Positions 37,252 to 46,000 of a DNA stretch of 46,003 nucleotides are shown here, piece after piece. This DNA is from Rhodocyclales bacterium RIFCSPLOWO2_02_FULL_63_24 (GTDB lineage: Bacteria > Pseudomonadota > Gammaproteobacteria > Burkholderiales > Rhodocyclaceae). Where the stretch lies: assembly GCA_001828935.1 (NCBI GenBank), contig MHZX01000050.1, forward strand, positions 1 through 46,003, written 5' to 3'. Position 1 is the first letter of the stretch. Each line of letters begins with the position of its first letter. The notes beneath the pieces were generated by a model. It had not been told where the DNA came from and did no database searches. It saw nothing but the letters and a program-made list of their open reading frames with translations. A program made the position numbers and the translations under genes.

Positions 37252-38844
37252 CTAGTCCATCGCCTCGTACAGCGGCAACGTAAGGAACTCGGGATAGTTG
37301 TCGGCGAGCGACATCTCTTCGAAAATCTTCGCAGCCTGATCGTAGGTTTCGGTCTTCTCGCCCTGGGCGATGACGGTGGCCTTGACCTTCGCCAACTCCT
37401 CGGGGATGAAGCCGCGCACCATGTCGGCGGTGACCTTGCGGCCGTCGTCGAGCTTGCCCTTGGGGCTAACGACCCATTGCCACACCTGCGAGCGGCTGAT
37501 CTCTGCCGTGGCGGCATCTTCCATCAGGTTGTGGATCGGCACGCAGCCGTTGCCGGCCAGCCAGCTGCCGAGGTAATGGATGCCGACATTGATGTTGTTG
37601 CGCACGCCGGTTTCCGTGATCGGCTGCTCGGGCTGGAAGTTGAGCCAGTCCTTGGGGCCGAAGCTTTCGTCGCGCTGCTTTTCCCACTGGTTGGGGCGCT
37701 CGCCCAGCACCTTCTGGAATTCTTCCGCGGCGATCGGCACCAGGCCGGGATGGGCCACCCAGCCGCCGTCGAAGCCGTCGTTGGCGTCGCGGGTCTTGTC
37801 GTGACGGATGCCGGCCAGCGCCTTCTCGTTGGCCACCGGGTCGTTCTTGATCGGGATCAGCGCGCTCATGCCGCCGATGGCCGGGGCGCCACGCTTGTGG
37901 CAGGCCTTGACCAGCGCCAGCGCATAGCTGCGCATGAAAGGCACTTCCATGGTGATGGCGCCGCGATTGGCGAGGCAGAAATCCTTGTTGCGCTTGAACT
38001 TCTTGATGCAGGAAAAGATGTAGTCCCAGCGCCCGGCGTTGAGGCCGGCGCTGTGCTGGCGTAGCTCGTAGAGGATTTCTTCGAGTTCGAAGGTGGCAAG
38101 GATGGTCTCGATCAGCACCGTGGCCTTGATGGTGCCCTGCGGCAGGCCGATCGCTTCCTGCGCCATGACGAAGACATCATTCCAGAGGCGCGCTTCGAGA
38201 TGGCTTTCCATCTTCGGCAGGTAGAAGTAGGGGCCGGCGCCGCGCGCGATCTGCTCCTTGGCGTTGTGGAACAGGAACAGGGCGAAGTCGAAAATGCCGC
38301 CGGAGACGCGCTGGCCGTCGATCAGCACATGCTTTTCGTCCAGGTGCCAGCCGCGCGGACGGACTTGCAAGGTGGCTATCTTGTCGTTGAGCTTGTATTC
38401 CTTGCCGGCTTCGTTCTTGAAGCTGAGTTCGCGGCGGATGGCCTTGTAGAGGTTGACCTGGCCCTGAATCTGGTTGTCCCACTTCGGGCTGTTGGAGTCC
38501 TCGAAGTCGGTCATGTAGCTGTCCGCGCCGGAGTTGTAGGCGTTGATGATCATCTTGGCCTCGACCGGGCCGGTGATCTCGGTACGACGGCGCTCCAGGG
38601 CTTTCGGCAGCGGCGCGATCTTCCAGTCGCCTTCGCGGATCTGCTGGGTTTCGGGCAGGAAATCGGGCATGTCGCCGGCATCGATGCGGGCCTGGCGGGC
38701 GACGCGGGCCTTGAGCAGTTCCTGGCGGCGTGGCTCGAAGGCGCGGTGCAGCTTTGCCACCAGCGCCATGGCTTCGGGGGTAAGAATCTTGGCGTATTCG
38801 GCCGTGATGGGGGCGTTGATCTGGATACCGGCGGGCAGGCTCAT
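37252..38844 (-). CDS. aceB: Malate synthase A
   Basis: Condenses glyoxylate with acetyl-CoA to malate, the second step of the glyoxylate shunt. The 530-residue length fits the A isoform. Visible family segments include the YMTDFEDSNSPKWDN active-site region, LEARLWNDVF, ALVKACHKRGAPAIGGMSA and FDGGWVAHPGL. An AAGGAG site precedes the ATG. It diverges from a LysR-type gene across 106 nt and pairs functionally with aceA at 40961-42271; the two are separated by the regulator and a hydrolase. Confidence 0.97.
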   Translation of the reverse strand: MSLPAGIQINAPITAEYAKILTPEAMALVAKLHRAFEPRRQELLKARVARQARIDAGDMPDFLPETQQIREGDWKIAPLPKALERRRTEITGPVEAKMIINAYNSGADSYMTDFEDSNSPKWDNQIQGQVNLYKAIRRELSFKNEAGKEYKLNDKIATLQVRPRGWHLDEKHVLIDGQRVSGGIFDFALFLFHNAKEQIARGAGPYFYLPKMESHLEARLWNDVFVMAQEAIGLPQGTIKATVLIETILATFELEEILYELRQHSAGLNAGRWDYIFSCIKKFKRNKDFCLANRGAITMEVPFMRSYALALVKACHKRGAPAIGGMSALIPIKNDPVANEKALAGIRHDKTRDANDGFDGGWVAHPGLVPIAAEEFQKVLGERPNQWEKQRDESFGPKDWLNFQPEQPITETGVRNNINVGIHYLGSWLAGNGCVPIHNLMEDAATAEISRSQVWQWVVSPKGKLDDGRKVTADMVRGFIPEELAKVKATVIAQGEKTETYDQAAKIFEEMSLADNYPEFLTLPLYEAMD

Positions 38845-38916
38845 GGGTGACTCCTTGATGTGGGATTGCTACGGTGTCTGAATTCTATTCTTGCCTGTTT
38901 GGATGGAGAAGCTATG

Positions 38917-38952
38917 ATTCGATCAATTGATTATTGACTAATGGTATCGAAT
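38917..38952. promoter_or_regulatory. Palindromes between aceB and the LysR gene
   Basis: ATTCGAT (38917-38923) and ATCGAAT (38946-38952) form a perfect 7-bp inverted repeat, with the right half covering the LysR ATG. Inside it is a second palindrome, ATCAATTGAT (38922-38931). LysR proteins often bind such divergent regions, so this may be the regulator's site, controlling itself and perhaps aceB. Confidence 0.45.
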
Positions 38953-39853
38953 GGATCAGTTCAAGCAGATTTCTGCCTTTGTTGGTGTCGCAAGTCGCGG
39001 CAGCATGTCGGCCACCGCCCGCGCCGAGGGCGTGACGCCGGCGATCATCGGCCGGCGCCTCGATGCGCTGGAAGAACGGCTGGGCGTCAAGCTCCTGTTG
39101 CGCACCACGCGGCGGATTTCGCTGACCTTCGAGGGGGCCGCCTTTCTCGAGGATTGCCAGCGCATCCTGCGCGAACTGGCGGATGCGGAGGGCGCGGTCA
39201 GTCTGGGCGGCATTCGGCCCGGTGGGCATTTGAAGATCTCGGCGCCGGCGGGCTTCGGCCGGCGCCACGTGGCGCCGCTGCTGACACGCTTCGTCGCAGA
39301 CAACCCGGAAGTCACGGTGCGCCTCGACTTGTCGGATCGGCTGGTCGATCTGGTCGATGAGAACGTGGACTGCGCCATCCGCATCGGCGATCTGGCGGAT
39401 TCGAGCCTGATCAGCATCCGTCTCGGCGAGATGCGGCGCGTGATAGTCGCCAGCCCGGACTACATCGCGAAAGTCGGCGTTCCGTCGGCGCCGACTTTGC
39501 TCGGCGAGTACAACTGCCTGTCGCTGCGCCAGCAGCGCGGCTGGACGCTGCGCGTGGAGGGCGAGGTGCGGGTGGTGAAGGTGAGCGGCAGCCTCGAGTG
39601 CAACGACGGCGCGGTGTTGCACGACTGGGCCCTGGCCGGCAAGGGGCTGGCGTGGCGCTCGCTGTGGGAAGTCGGCGCCGATATCGCGGCGGGGCGATTG
39701 GTGACGGTACTGGATGAGTTCGCCGCGCCGCCGGTGGGGATCCACGCCGTGGTGCCGCAACGTCGGCATCTGCCGTTGCGGGTGAGGCTGTTCATCGATC
39801 TGCTCAAGGCAACCTGGCGTGATCCAGCCTATTGGGCAGTCGCGGCCGGCTGA
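38951..39853 (+). CDS. LysR-family transcriptional regulator
   Basis: LysR-type regulator of 300 residues. The N-terminal winged helix-turn-helix (about 1-60: FVGVASRGSMSATARAEGVTPAIIGRRLDALEERLG in part) is followed by a substrate-binding domain with VDCAIRIGDLADSSLI. This type with DCAIRIG resembles the CrgA/AaeR group. It diverges from aceB, which hints at a role in glyoxylate-cycle control but does not prove it. No good Shine-Dalgarno is seen before the ATG. Its end overlaps the convergent hydrolase gene by 25 nt. Confidence 0.88.
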   Translation: MDQFKQISAFVGVASRGSMSATARAEGVTPAIIGRRLDALEERLGVKLLLRTTRRISLTFEGAAFLEDCQRILRELADAEGAVSLGGIRPGGHLKISAPAGFGRRHVAPLLTRFVADNPEVTVRLDLSDRLVDLVDENVDCAIRIGDLADSSLISIRLGEMRRVIVASPDYIAKVGVPSAPTLLGEYNCLSLRQQRGWTLRVEGEVRVVKVSGSLECNDGAVLHDWALAGKGLAWRSLWEVGADIAAGRLVTVLDEFAAPPVGIHAVVPQRRHLPLRVRLFIDLLKATWRDPAYWAVAAG

Positions 39854-40683
39854 CGCAGATCAGGCAGAGCCTGTCCCAGAAAACCGTCGAGTTGTTTGAC
39901 CCAGGCATCTTTGCCGAAGACGAAGCCGTCATTGTGGCCGCCTTCGATCTCAAGGAATTGCTTGGGCGGGCGGGCGGAGTCGAACAGACGGCGGCCGTGG
40001 GCATAGGGGATGATGTCGTCGCTGCGGCTATGGATCACCAGCAGCGGGCAAGCGATCTGCGATAGTCGTGTCAGGGTGTCATAGCGGATGTGCGCCAGCA
40101 GTCGTACCGGCAGCAGGGGATACAGGTCGGCTCCCATGTCGGGCACGGAGGTGAAGGTCGAAGCCAGCACCAGTGCGGCGGGACGGTTTGCCGTCGCCAG
40201 CTTTGCCGCTACCCCGCCCCCCAGCGATTCGCCGAAGACGACGATGCGATCGGCAGGGAAGCCGAGCGCTTGCGTGGCGTGGCGCCAGGCGGCTTCGGCG
40301 TCGAGATAAGTGCCTTGCTCCGATGGGTTTCCGCTGCTGAGACCGTAACCGCGGTAGTCGATGATCAGGGTCGCCAGCCCGAGCTCATGGAACATGCGCA
40401 GATAGTCGAGCCGGTGACCGATGTTGCCGGCATTGCCGTGGAAGAAGACAACCAGGCCACGTGCGCTGCGTTTGGCGTCGGCCGGCACAAACCAGCCGTC
40501 GAGGCTTTCGCCATCCGCGGTGGCCAGCTGCAGCGGGGTGAATGGCAGACCGATATCCGTCGGGCTGGCGCGGAAGTCGCGATCGATTTCCGGCAGGAAT
40601 ACCAGCGAATCCTGCTTGAAATAGATCAGGGCCATCACGCCCAGATAAATCATCAGACCAATCTGGAGTACCGACCAAAACAT
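39829..40683 (-). CDS. Membrane-anchored alpha/beta hydrolase (YfhR/BEM46-like)
   Basis: A serine hydrolase of about 284 residues with an N-terminal membrane anchor (FWSVLQIGLMIYLGVMALIYF). It has the oxyanion HGNAGN segment, nucleophile elbow GESLGGG, an acid region HSRSDDIIPY and the catalytic histidine probably in EGGHNDG. I prefer the ATG at 40683, which has an AGGAAGG site 8 nt upstream; an ATG at 40716 gives 11 more residues. It resembles YfhR/ABHD13-type proteins; the substrate is unknown. Confidence 0.85.
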   Translation of the reverse strand: MFWSVLQIGLMIYLGVMALIYFKQDSLVFLPEIDRDFRASPTDIGLPFTPLQLATADGESLDGWFVPADAKRSARGLVVFFHGNAGNIGHRLDYLRMFHELGLATLIIDYRGYGLSSGNPSEQGTYLDAEAAWRHATQALGFPADRIVVFGESLGGGVAAKLATANRPAALVLASTFTSVPDMGADLYPLLPVRLLAHIRYDTLTRLSQIACPLLVIHSRSDDIIPYAHGRRLFDSARPPKQFLEIEGGHNDGFVFGKDAWVKQLDGFLGQALPDLRQPAATAQ

Positions 40684-40767
40684 CGAAAAGACCTTCCTGG
40701 GGAGCTGAGCGGTCATCAATGGATCAAATCCGAACGGTTTGCGCTGGCCAATCAGGTGCCTACTCTA

Positions 40768-40899
40768 ACCCATCCCACGGGGGGATACCGTCCTCGCCCA
40801 GAGGGGCTCGGACATATCCCGCCAGGGGATACCGTCCTCGCCCAGAGGGACTCGGACATATCCCGCCAGGGGATACCGTCCTCGCCCAGAGGGACTCGG
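40768..40899 (-). repeat. Three tandem 44-nt two-hairpin repeats (family A)
   Basis: Units at 40768-40811, 40812-40855 and 40856-40899; the last two are identical and the first is divergent. Read on the minus strand, the inner stem is GCCC/GGGC in the first unit and GTCC/GGGC (one G-U pair) in the others, against GTCC/GGAC at 35641-35728: compensatory changes. The second hairpin is ATCCC/GGGAT in all. The array follows, on the minus strand, the T-run of the aceA terminator. Confidence 0.9.
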
Positions 40900-40901
40900 A
40901 C

Positions 40902-40940
40902 ATAAAAAATGCCGCACCGGTTTCCCGGTGCGGCATTTTT
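40902..40940 (-). terminator. Minus-strand terminator of aceA
   Basis: AAAAATGCCGCACCGG (40905-40920) and CCGGTGCGGCATTTTT (40925-40940) form a perfect 16-bp stem with a TTTC loop; the ends supply a T-run on either strand. It lies 20 nt after the aceA stop. Confidence 0.95.
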
Positions 40941-40960
40941 GAGCGCTGTCCGCTTGTAGC

Positions 40961-42271
40961 TTAGTGGAACTGCTCTTCCTCGGTCGAGCCGGTCAGCGCC
41001 TTGACGCTGGACGAGCCGCCCTGGATCACGGTGGTGACGTCGTCGAAGTAGCCGACGCCGACTTCCTGCTGGTGCGAGACGAAGGTGTAGCCTTGCTCGC
41101 GAGCCTTGAATTCCGGCTCCTGCACCATGTTCACATAGTGCTTCATGCCTTCGCCACGGGCGTAGGCGTGAGCAAATTCAAACGTGTTGAACCAGTTGAT
41201 ATGGATGCCGGCCAGGGTGATGAACTGGTACTTGTAGCCCAGCGCCGAGAGTTCTTCCTGGAACGAGGCGATTTGCGAATCGGAGAGGTTCTTCTTCCAG
41301 TTGAAGGACGGCGAGCAGTTGTACGACAGCAGCTTGCCGGGGCAGGCAGCGAGCACCGCCTGGGCGAATTCGCGGGCGAAGCCGATATCCGGCACGCCGG
41401 TTTCGCACCACACCAGGTCGGCATAGGGCGCGTAGGCGATGCCACGGCTGATCGACTGCTCAAGGCCGTTCTTGACGCGATAGAAACCCTCTTGGGTGCG
41501 CTCGCCGGTGATGAAGGGCTTGTCATTGTCGTCGTAGTCGCTGGTGATCAGGTTCGCGGCTTCCGCATCGGTACGGGCCAGGATGATGGTCGGCACGCCC
41601 ATGGTGTCGGCGGCGAAACGCGCGGAGATCAGCTTTTCAACGGCTTCGCGGGTGGGGACGAGCACCTTGCCGCCCATGTGGCCGCACTTCTTCACGGCCG
41701 CCAATTGGTCTTCGAAGTGCACACCGGCGGCGCCGGAGACGATCATGTTCTTCATCAGTTCGAAGGCGTTGAGCACGCCGCCGAAGCCGGCTTCTGCGTC
41801 AGCCACGATGGGCAGGAAGAAGTCGATGTATTCCTTGTCACCCGGATTGATGCCACGGCTCCACTGAATCTCGTCGGCGCGCTTGAAGGTGTTGTTGATG
41901 CGGCGGACCATGGTGGGGACGGAGTCGTAGGCATACAAGGACTGGTCCGGATACATGGTTTCGGACGTGTTGCCGTCGGCAGCGACCTGCCAGCCCGACA
42001 GATAGACGGCTTCGAGACCGGCCTTGGCCTGCTGCATGGCTTGCCCGGCACTGATGGCGCCAAAGGCATTGACGTAGCCCTTCTTGGCGCCGCCATTGAC
42101 CTTGGCCCACAGGTTTTCTGCGCCGCGCTTGGCCAGCGTGTGTTCGATTTGCACGGAACCGCGCAGGCGCACCACGTCTTCGGCGCTGTAACCACGCTTT
42201 ACGCCTTTCCAGCGGGGGTTCTCTTTCCAGTCCTTTTCCAGGGCTGCGACTTGTGCTTTGCGATCGGTCAT
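40961..42271 (-). CDS. aceA: Isocitrate lyase
   Basis: Splits isocitrate to succinate and glyoxylate, the first step of the glyoxylate shunt. The catalytic signature [13 protein letters not shown] is present, with further family segments [11 protein letters not shown] and the [14 protein letters not shown] loop. I start at the ATG at 42271 ([16 protein letters not shown]), which has an AGAGGA site; the longer TTG reading is rejected. The length is 436 residues. A promoter and palindromic sites lie upstream, suggesting control by carbon source. With aceB it allows growth on acetate or fatty acids. Confidence 0.97.
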   Translation of the reverse strand: MTDRKAQVAALEKDWKENPRWKGVKRGYSAEDVVRLRGSVQIEHTLAKRGAENLWAKVNGGAKKGYVNAFGAISAGQAMQQAKAGLEAVYLSGWQVAADGNTSETMYPDQSLYAYDSVPTMVRRINNTFKRADEIQWSRGINPGDKEYIDFFLPIVADAEAGFGGVLNAFELMKNMIVSGAAGVHFEDQLAAVKKCGHMGGKVLVPTREAVEKLISARFAADTMGVPTIILARTDAEAANLITSDYDDNDKPFITGERTQEGFYRVKNGLEQSISRGIAYAPYADLVWCETGVPDIGFAREFAQAVLAACPGKLLSYNCSPSFNWKKNLSDSQIASFQEELSALGYKYQFITLAGIHINWFNTFEFAHAYARGEGMKHYVNMVQEPEFKAREQGYTFVSHQQEVGVGYFDDVTTVIQGGSSSVKALTGSTEEEQFH

Positions 42272-42330
42272 GGTCAATCCTCTGTAGGGTCGTTGTCGAA
42301 GGGGATGCTCCAAGCGGGAGCAGTGACGAC

Positions 42331-42359
42331 AGTATAAAGAGGATTTTGCGTTGCAGCAA
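42331..42359 (-). promoter_or_regulatory. Sigma-70-like promoter of aceA
   Basis: On the minus strand, -35 TTGCTG (42354-42359) and -10 TATACT (42331-42336) are separated by exactly 17 bases. Transcription would start near 42324, giving a leader of about 50 nt. A 16-bp palindrome starts one base upstream of the -35 box. Confidence 0.75.
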
Positions 42360-42360
42360 T

Positions 42361-42376
42361 AGTCTTATATAAGACT
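42361..42376. promoter_or_regulatory. aceA operator, proximal palindrome
   Basis: AGTCTTATATAAGACT, a perfect 16-bp palindrome one base upstream of the aceA -35 box, centred near -45. That is where an activator can touch RNA polymerase, or a repressor can block the -35 box. The binding protein is not known to me. Confidence 0.7.
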
Positions 42377-42481
42377 TGAGAATTTTTTTTATTGTTCTTA
42401 AACAGTATATTGTATTGTTAATTTCACAATACGAGAACCATTCCGCGATAGCGAAACGATCCGGAACTTCTTTGATATATG

Positions 42482-42493
42482 TCTTATATAAGA
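42482..42493. promoter_or_regulatory. aceA operator, distal palindrome
   Basis: TCTTATATAAGA, the 12-bp core of the proximal site, 119 bp further upstream and only 6 bp after the rraA stop. Two identical cores at this spacing suggest co-operative binding or DNA looping. Confidence 0.6.
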
Positions 42494-42499
42494 TGGGGT

Positions 42500-42979
42500 C
42501 TAATGCAATGCGGTGGCGCTGACGATGACGCCATCTTCGTCCGCATAGAGCCATTCACCAGGGGTGAATGTGACGCCGCCGAAAGTCACCGGGATGTCTG
42601 CCTCGCCGACATTTTTCTTTACCGTCTTCATCGGATGGGTGTCGATCGCGAATACGCCGATGTCCATCTCGTCAATCGCGCGGGAATCCCGGATGCAGCC
42701 ATAGACGACGATACCGGCCCAGCCGTTCTTCACTGCCAGTGCGGCTAGTTGATCGCCCACCAAGGCCCGCCGCAAACTGCCGCCGCCGTCGATTACCAGC
42801 ACGCGATTGTTGCCCGGAGACTCCAGCGTCTTTCTGACCAGCGAGTTGTCTTCAAAGAGCTTAAGCGTGGCGATGCGGCCAAAAAAGGCCGCGCGGCCGC
42901 CAAAGCTGCTGAACATCGGTTCGACGACGCGGACCTTGTCTTCATGTGCGTCGCAGAGGTCGGTGGTAAGCAAATCCAT
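42500..42979 (-). CDS. rraA: RraA-family protein
   Basis: A 159-residue protein of the RraA/4-hydroxy-4-methyl-2-oxoglutarate aldolase family. It starts [21 protein letters not shown] and has the fold segments [29 protein letters not shown] and [13 protein letters not shown]. Members either regulate RNase E or act as aldolase/oxaloacetate decarboxylase; the GD...IRD residues needed for the metal enzyme are present, so sequence alone cannot decide. It lies upstream of aceA on the same strand, but the long gap and promoter suggest separate transcription. Confidence 0.88.
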   Translation of the reverse strand: MDLLTTDLCDAHEDKVRVVEPMFSSFGGRAAFFGRIATLKLFEDNSLVRKTLESPGNNRVLVIDGGGSLRRALVGDQLAALAVKNGWAGIVVYGCIRDSRAIDEMDIGVFAIDTHPMKTVKKNVGEADIPVTFGGVTFTPGEWLYADEDGVIVSATALH

Positions 42980-43045
42980 AGGGAATGTATGCGAGAGGAA
43001 TGGATAGCCGGGCGCGCCTTCGACGCGCCTGGCAGCGAATCTAAA

Positions 43046-45316
43046 CTAGATTGCCGATGTCACCGTGGGTGTTCTGGCAGTCTCTTCGAAGCTGAGCATG
43101 ATTTTCTCGTGCTCATCGAGGTCAATGGTGACGCGGCCGCCATGAACCAGCTTGCCGAACAGGAGTTCGTCGGCCAGCGCGGATCGGATCGTGTCCTGTA
43201 TCAGGCGCGCCATTGGTCGCGCACCCATCAACGGATCGAAACCTTTCTCAGCCAACCAGGCCCGCAAGGCGTCTGTGAAAATGGCCTCAACCTTTTTCTC
43301 GTGGAGCTGGCCTTCGAGTTGCATGAGGAACTTGTCCACCACGCGCAGGATGATCTGGGCGTCGAGCGCGCGGAAGGAGATGATTGCATCCAGTCGATTG
43401 CGGAATTCAGGCGTGAACATGCGCTTGATGTCGGCCATTTCGTCGCCCTGTCCCTTGTTGGCGGTAAAGCCGATGCTGGTTTTCTGCAGGGCTTCGGCGC
43501 CGGCGTTGGTCGTCATCACGATCACCACGTTGCGGAAGTCCGCCTTGCGGCCATTGTTGTCGGTCAAGGTTCCGTGGTCCATCACCTGCAACAGGATGTT
43601 GAACACCTCCGGGTGCGCCTTCTCGATTTCGTCCAGCAGCAGCACCGCGTGCGGCTTCTTGGTCACGGCTTCCGTGAGCAGGCCGCCCTGGTCAAAGCCC
43701 ACATATCCTGGAGGTGCGCCGATCAGCCTGCTCACGGCGTGGCGCTCCATGTACTCGGACATGTCGAAGCGGATCAGTTCGATCCCCATGCCATAGGCCA
43801 ACTGGCGGGCGACCTCGGTTTTGCCTACGCCGGTCGGGCCGGAGAACAAGAAGCAGCCGATAGGCTTCTGCGGGTCACCCAACCCCGAACGCGACATCTT
43901 GATCGCCTTGGCCAAGGCTTCGATGGCGACATCCTGGCCGAACACCATGTTTTTCAGATCACGGTCGAGATTCTTCAGCGCCGAGCGGTCATCCGCCGAA
44001 ACGTGCTGGGGCGGGATGCGTGCAATCTTGGCGACGATGTCTTCAATTTCGAGCTTGCCGATGGTCCGCTTCTGTTTCGATTTCGGTAGGATGCGCTGCG
44101 CTGCGCCGGCCTCGTCGATGACATCGATGGCCTTGTCGGGCAAGTGGCGATCGTTGATGTACTTGGCCGCCAGTTCCGCCGCGCTGGAAATCGCGGCGGC
44201 GGAATATTTGACGCCGTGATGTTCTTCAAAGCGTGACTTGAGGCCGCGCAGGATCGACACCGTTTCATCTACCGAGGGCTCATTGACATCGACCTTCTGG
44301 AAGCGCCGGGACAGTGCATGGTCCTTTTCGAATACGCCGCGAAACTCGGTGTAGGTGGTCGCCCCGATGCATTTCAGAGCGCCGGACGACAAGGCGGGCT
44401 TGAGCAGATTGGAGGCGTCCATGGTGCCGCCCGACGCCGCGCCGGCGCCAATCAGCGTGTGTATCTCGTCGATGAACAGAATGGCGTTGGGGTTGTCGGC
44501 CAACTGCTTGAGGACACCCTTCAGGCGCTGTTCGAAGTCGCCGCGATACTTGGTTCCCGCCAGGAGAGCGCCCATGTCAAGACAATATACGGTGGCATTG
44601 GCGAGAATCTCCGGCACCCGTCCCTCGACAATGTGGCGGGCAAGCCCTTCCGCGATGGCTGTCTTGCCTACGCCCGCCTCGCCTACCAGCAGCGGGTTGT
44701 TTTTGCGCCGACGGCACAGGGTCTGGATTACCCGTTCCAACTCCTTGTCGCGGCCTATCAGGGGGTCAATCTTGCCGGTCAGCGCCAGTTGATTGAGATT
44801 TTGCGTGAAATTTTCTAAGGCGCCGCCTTTTTCCTGCGCTTCGACCTCGGTTTCTGCCGGTTCTTCTTTGCCCCGTGGTTGTGGCGTCTTGGTAATGCCG
44901 TGCGAAATGAAATTCACCACGTCAAGTCGCGTGATGTTCTGGCGCTGCAAGAAAAAGACCGCATGCGAGTCCTTCTCGCCGAAGATGGCCACCAGCACGT
45001 TTGCGCCAGTGACTTCCTTCTTTCCCGAGGACTGGACATGAAGGATCGCGCGCTGTATCACGCGCTGGAAACCAAGCGTCGGTTGCGTGTCAATTTCGTC
45101 GCTGCCGGCTACCGTCGGCGTATGCTCATTGATAAAAGTCAGCAACTCCTTGCGCAGGCCTTCGATATCGGCCGCGCAGGCACGCAATACCTCGGCGGCA
45201 GAGGGATTATCCAATAGCGCCAGCAGCAGATGTTCGACGGTGATGAACTCATGGCGTTTCTGCCGGGCTTCGACAAAGGCCATGTGCAAGCTGACTTCAA
45301 GTTCTTGGGCAATCAT
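43046..45316 (-). CDS. clpA: ATP-dependent Clp protease ATP-binding subunit ClpA
   Basis: AAA+ unfoldase that feeds proteins, including N-degron substrates from ClpS, to ClpP. The 756-residue protein has the N-domain (residues 1-145), then two AAA+ modules with Walker A GEAGVGKT and GPTGVGKT, Walker B segments [12 protein letters not shown] and [13 protein letters not shown], and C-terminal [11 protein letters not shown] start at the ATG at 45316 ([14 protein letters not shown]), behind a GGAGG site. It overlaps the clpS stop by one base. Confidence 0.97.
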   Translation of the reverse strand: MIAQELEVSLHMAFVEARQKRHEFITVEHLLLALLDNPSAAEVLRACAADIEGLRKELLTFINEHTPTVAGSDEIDTQPTLGFQRVIQRAILHVQSSGKKEVTGANVLVAIFGEKDSHAVFFLQRQNITRLDVVNFISHGITKTPQPRGKEEPAETEVEAQEKGGALENFTQNLNQLALTGKIDPLIGRDKELERVIQTLCRRRKNNPLLVGEAGVGKTAIAEGLARHIVEGRVPEILANATVYCLDMGALLAGTKYRGDFEQRLKGVLKQLADNPNAILFIDEIHTLIGAGAASGGTMDASNLLKPALSSGALKCIGATTYTEFRGVFEKDHALSRRFQKVDVNEPSVDETVSILRGLKSRFEEHHGVKYSAAAISSAAELAAKYINDRHLPDKAIDVIDEAGAAQRILPKSKQKRTIGKLEIEDIVAKIARIPPQHVSADDRSALKNLDRDLKNMVFGQDVAIEALAKAIKMSRSGLGDPQKPIGCFLFSGPTGVGKTEVARQLAYGMGIELIRFDMSEYMERHAVSRLIGAPPGYVGFDQGGLLTEAVTKKPHAVLLLDEIEKAHPEVFNILLQVMDHGTLTDNNGRKADFRNVVIVMTTNAGAEALQKTSIGFTANKGQGDEMADIKRMFTPEFRNRLDAIISFRALDAQIILRVVDKFLMQLEGQLHEKKVEAIFTDALRAWLAEKGFDPLMGARPMARLIQDTIRSALADELLFGKLVHGGRVTIDLDEHEKIMLSFEETARTPTVTSAI

Positions 45317-45636
45317 CAGTTTTCCTCCATCACGCAAGCCAGCGGGTGCTGGTGCCGACGTGAAAATGCGCTCACCTGCTCAACTTTTGTCGCAGCGACA
45401 TCGCGAGGATACACGCCACAAGCGCCTTTGCCCTCGCGATGCACCTTGAGCATGACTTGCGTCGATTGCTCACGCGACAAACCAAAAAACTTCTCCAACA
45501 CTACTACGACGAAATCCATCGGCGTGAAATCGTCGTTGAGCAGCAAAACCTTGTACATCGGTGGCGGCTTGGTGCGGCTCTGCTCCGGTGCCAGTGCAGC
45601 GTCGCCTTCCGGTCCGACTTGCTTGCGTGTAACCAT
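45316..45636 (-). CDS. clpS: ClpS adaptor protein
   Basis: Adaptor that presents N-degron proteins to ClpA. The 106-residue protein has the core [20 protein letters not shown] with the conserved ND and M residues of the binding pocket, and the [16 protein letters not shown] segment. It is translationally joined to clpA by a one-base overlap. Confidence 0.97.
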   Translation of the reverse strand: MVTRKQVGPEGDAALAPEQSRTKPPPMYKVLLLNDDFTPMDFVVVVLEKFFGLSREQSTQVMLKVHREGKGACGVYPRDVAATKVEQVSAFSRRHQHPLACVMEEN

Positions 45637-46000
45637 GGTTGGATTCTAATGTGATTCCTTCCTAGTTCAACACCAGAAAAAAGAGGGGAATAGGGTGCCG
45701 ATGCAACCGTATTTTGGGATCGCTGCCGAATATGCAAGAGCCGGGCATGTGCGTTGCAACATCGAAAGTTGTTGACGCTGCTTGACAATGTGCGTAAAAC
45801 GCGAAACGTGTTTAGTTCAAAATCCCCCGCAGTGACCTACGGTCGTCTCACAGTCTGTCAAATTGCAGCTCCTCTGAATCGCCGCTTGGCCCCCTCTGCT
45901 ATTCCGACTTTGAACTTCAAACATGCCCCGGCCGGGGTGCGGTGTTTTGCAGCCCGCAGCGGTGGCCGATTCGTTCGTTTTTGATTAAGGAAAAAGTTAC
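45637..46000 (+). other. Gene-free intergenic region and long leader
   Basis: This 364-nt gap between divergent clpS and the gene starting at 46001 holds a good plus-strand promoter (45772-45800) and then an untranslated leader of about 195 nt ending in AAGGA and the ATG. No protein-coding frame is convincing. Long structured leaders of this sort are typical of cold-shock genes. Confidence 0.6.
45772..45800 (+). promoter_or_regulatory. Promoter of the gene beyond the right edge
   Basis: -35 TTGACG (45772-45777) and -10 TAAAAC (45795-45800) with a 17-base spacer. Transcription would begin near 45807 and give a leader of nearly 200 nt before the ATG at 46001. Confidence 0.55.

Noticed and set aside
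40768-40899. CRISPR-like array of repeats
   Set aside because: The 44-nt units are joined directly with no spacers, only two or three per array, and no cas genes are nearby.
42749-44089. 446-codon plus-strand frame opposite clpA and rraA
   Set aside because: It spans two real minus-strand genes and their gap, and its translation shows no domain.
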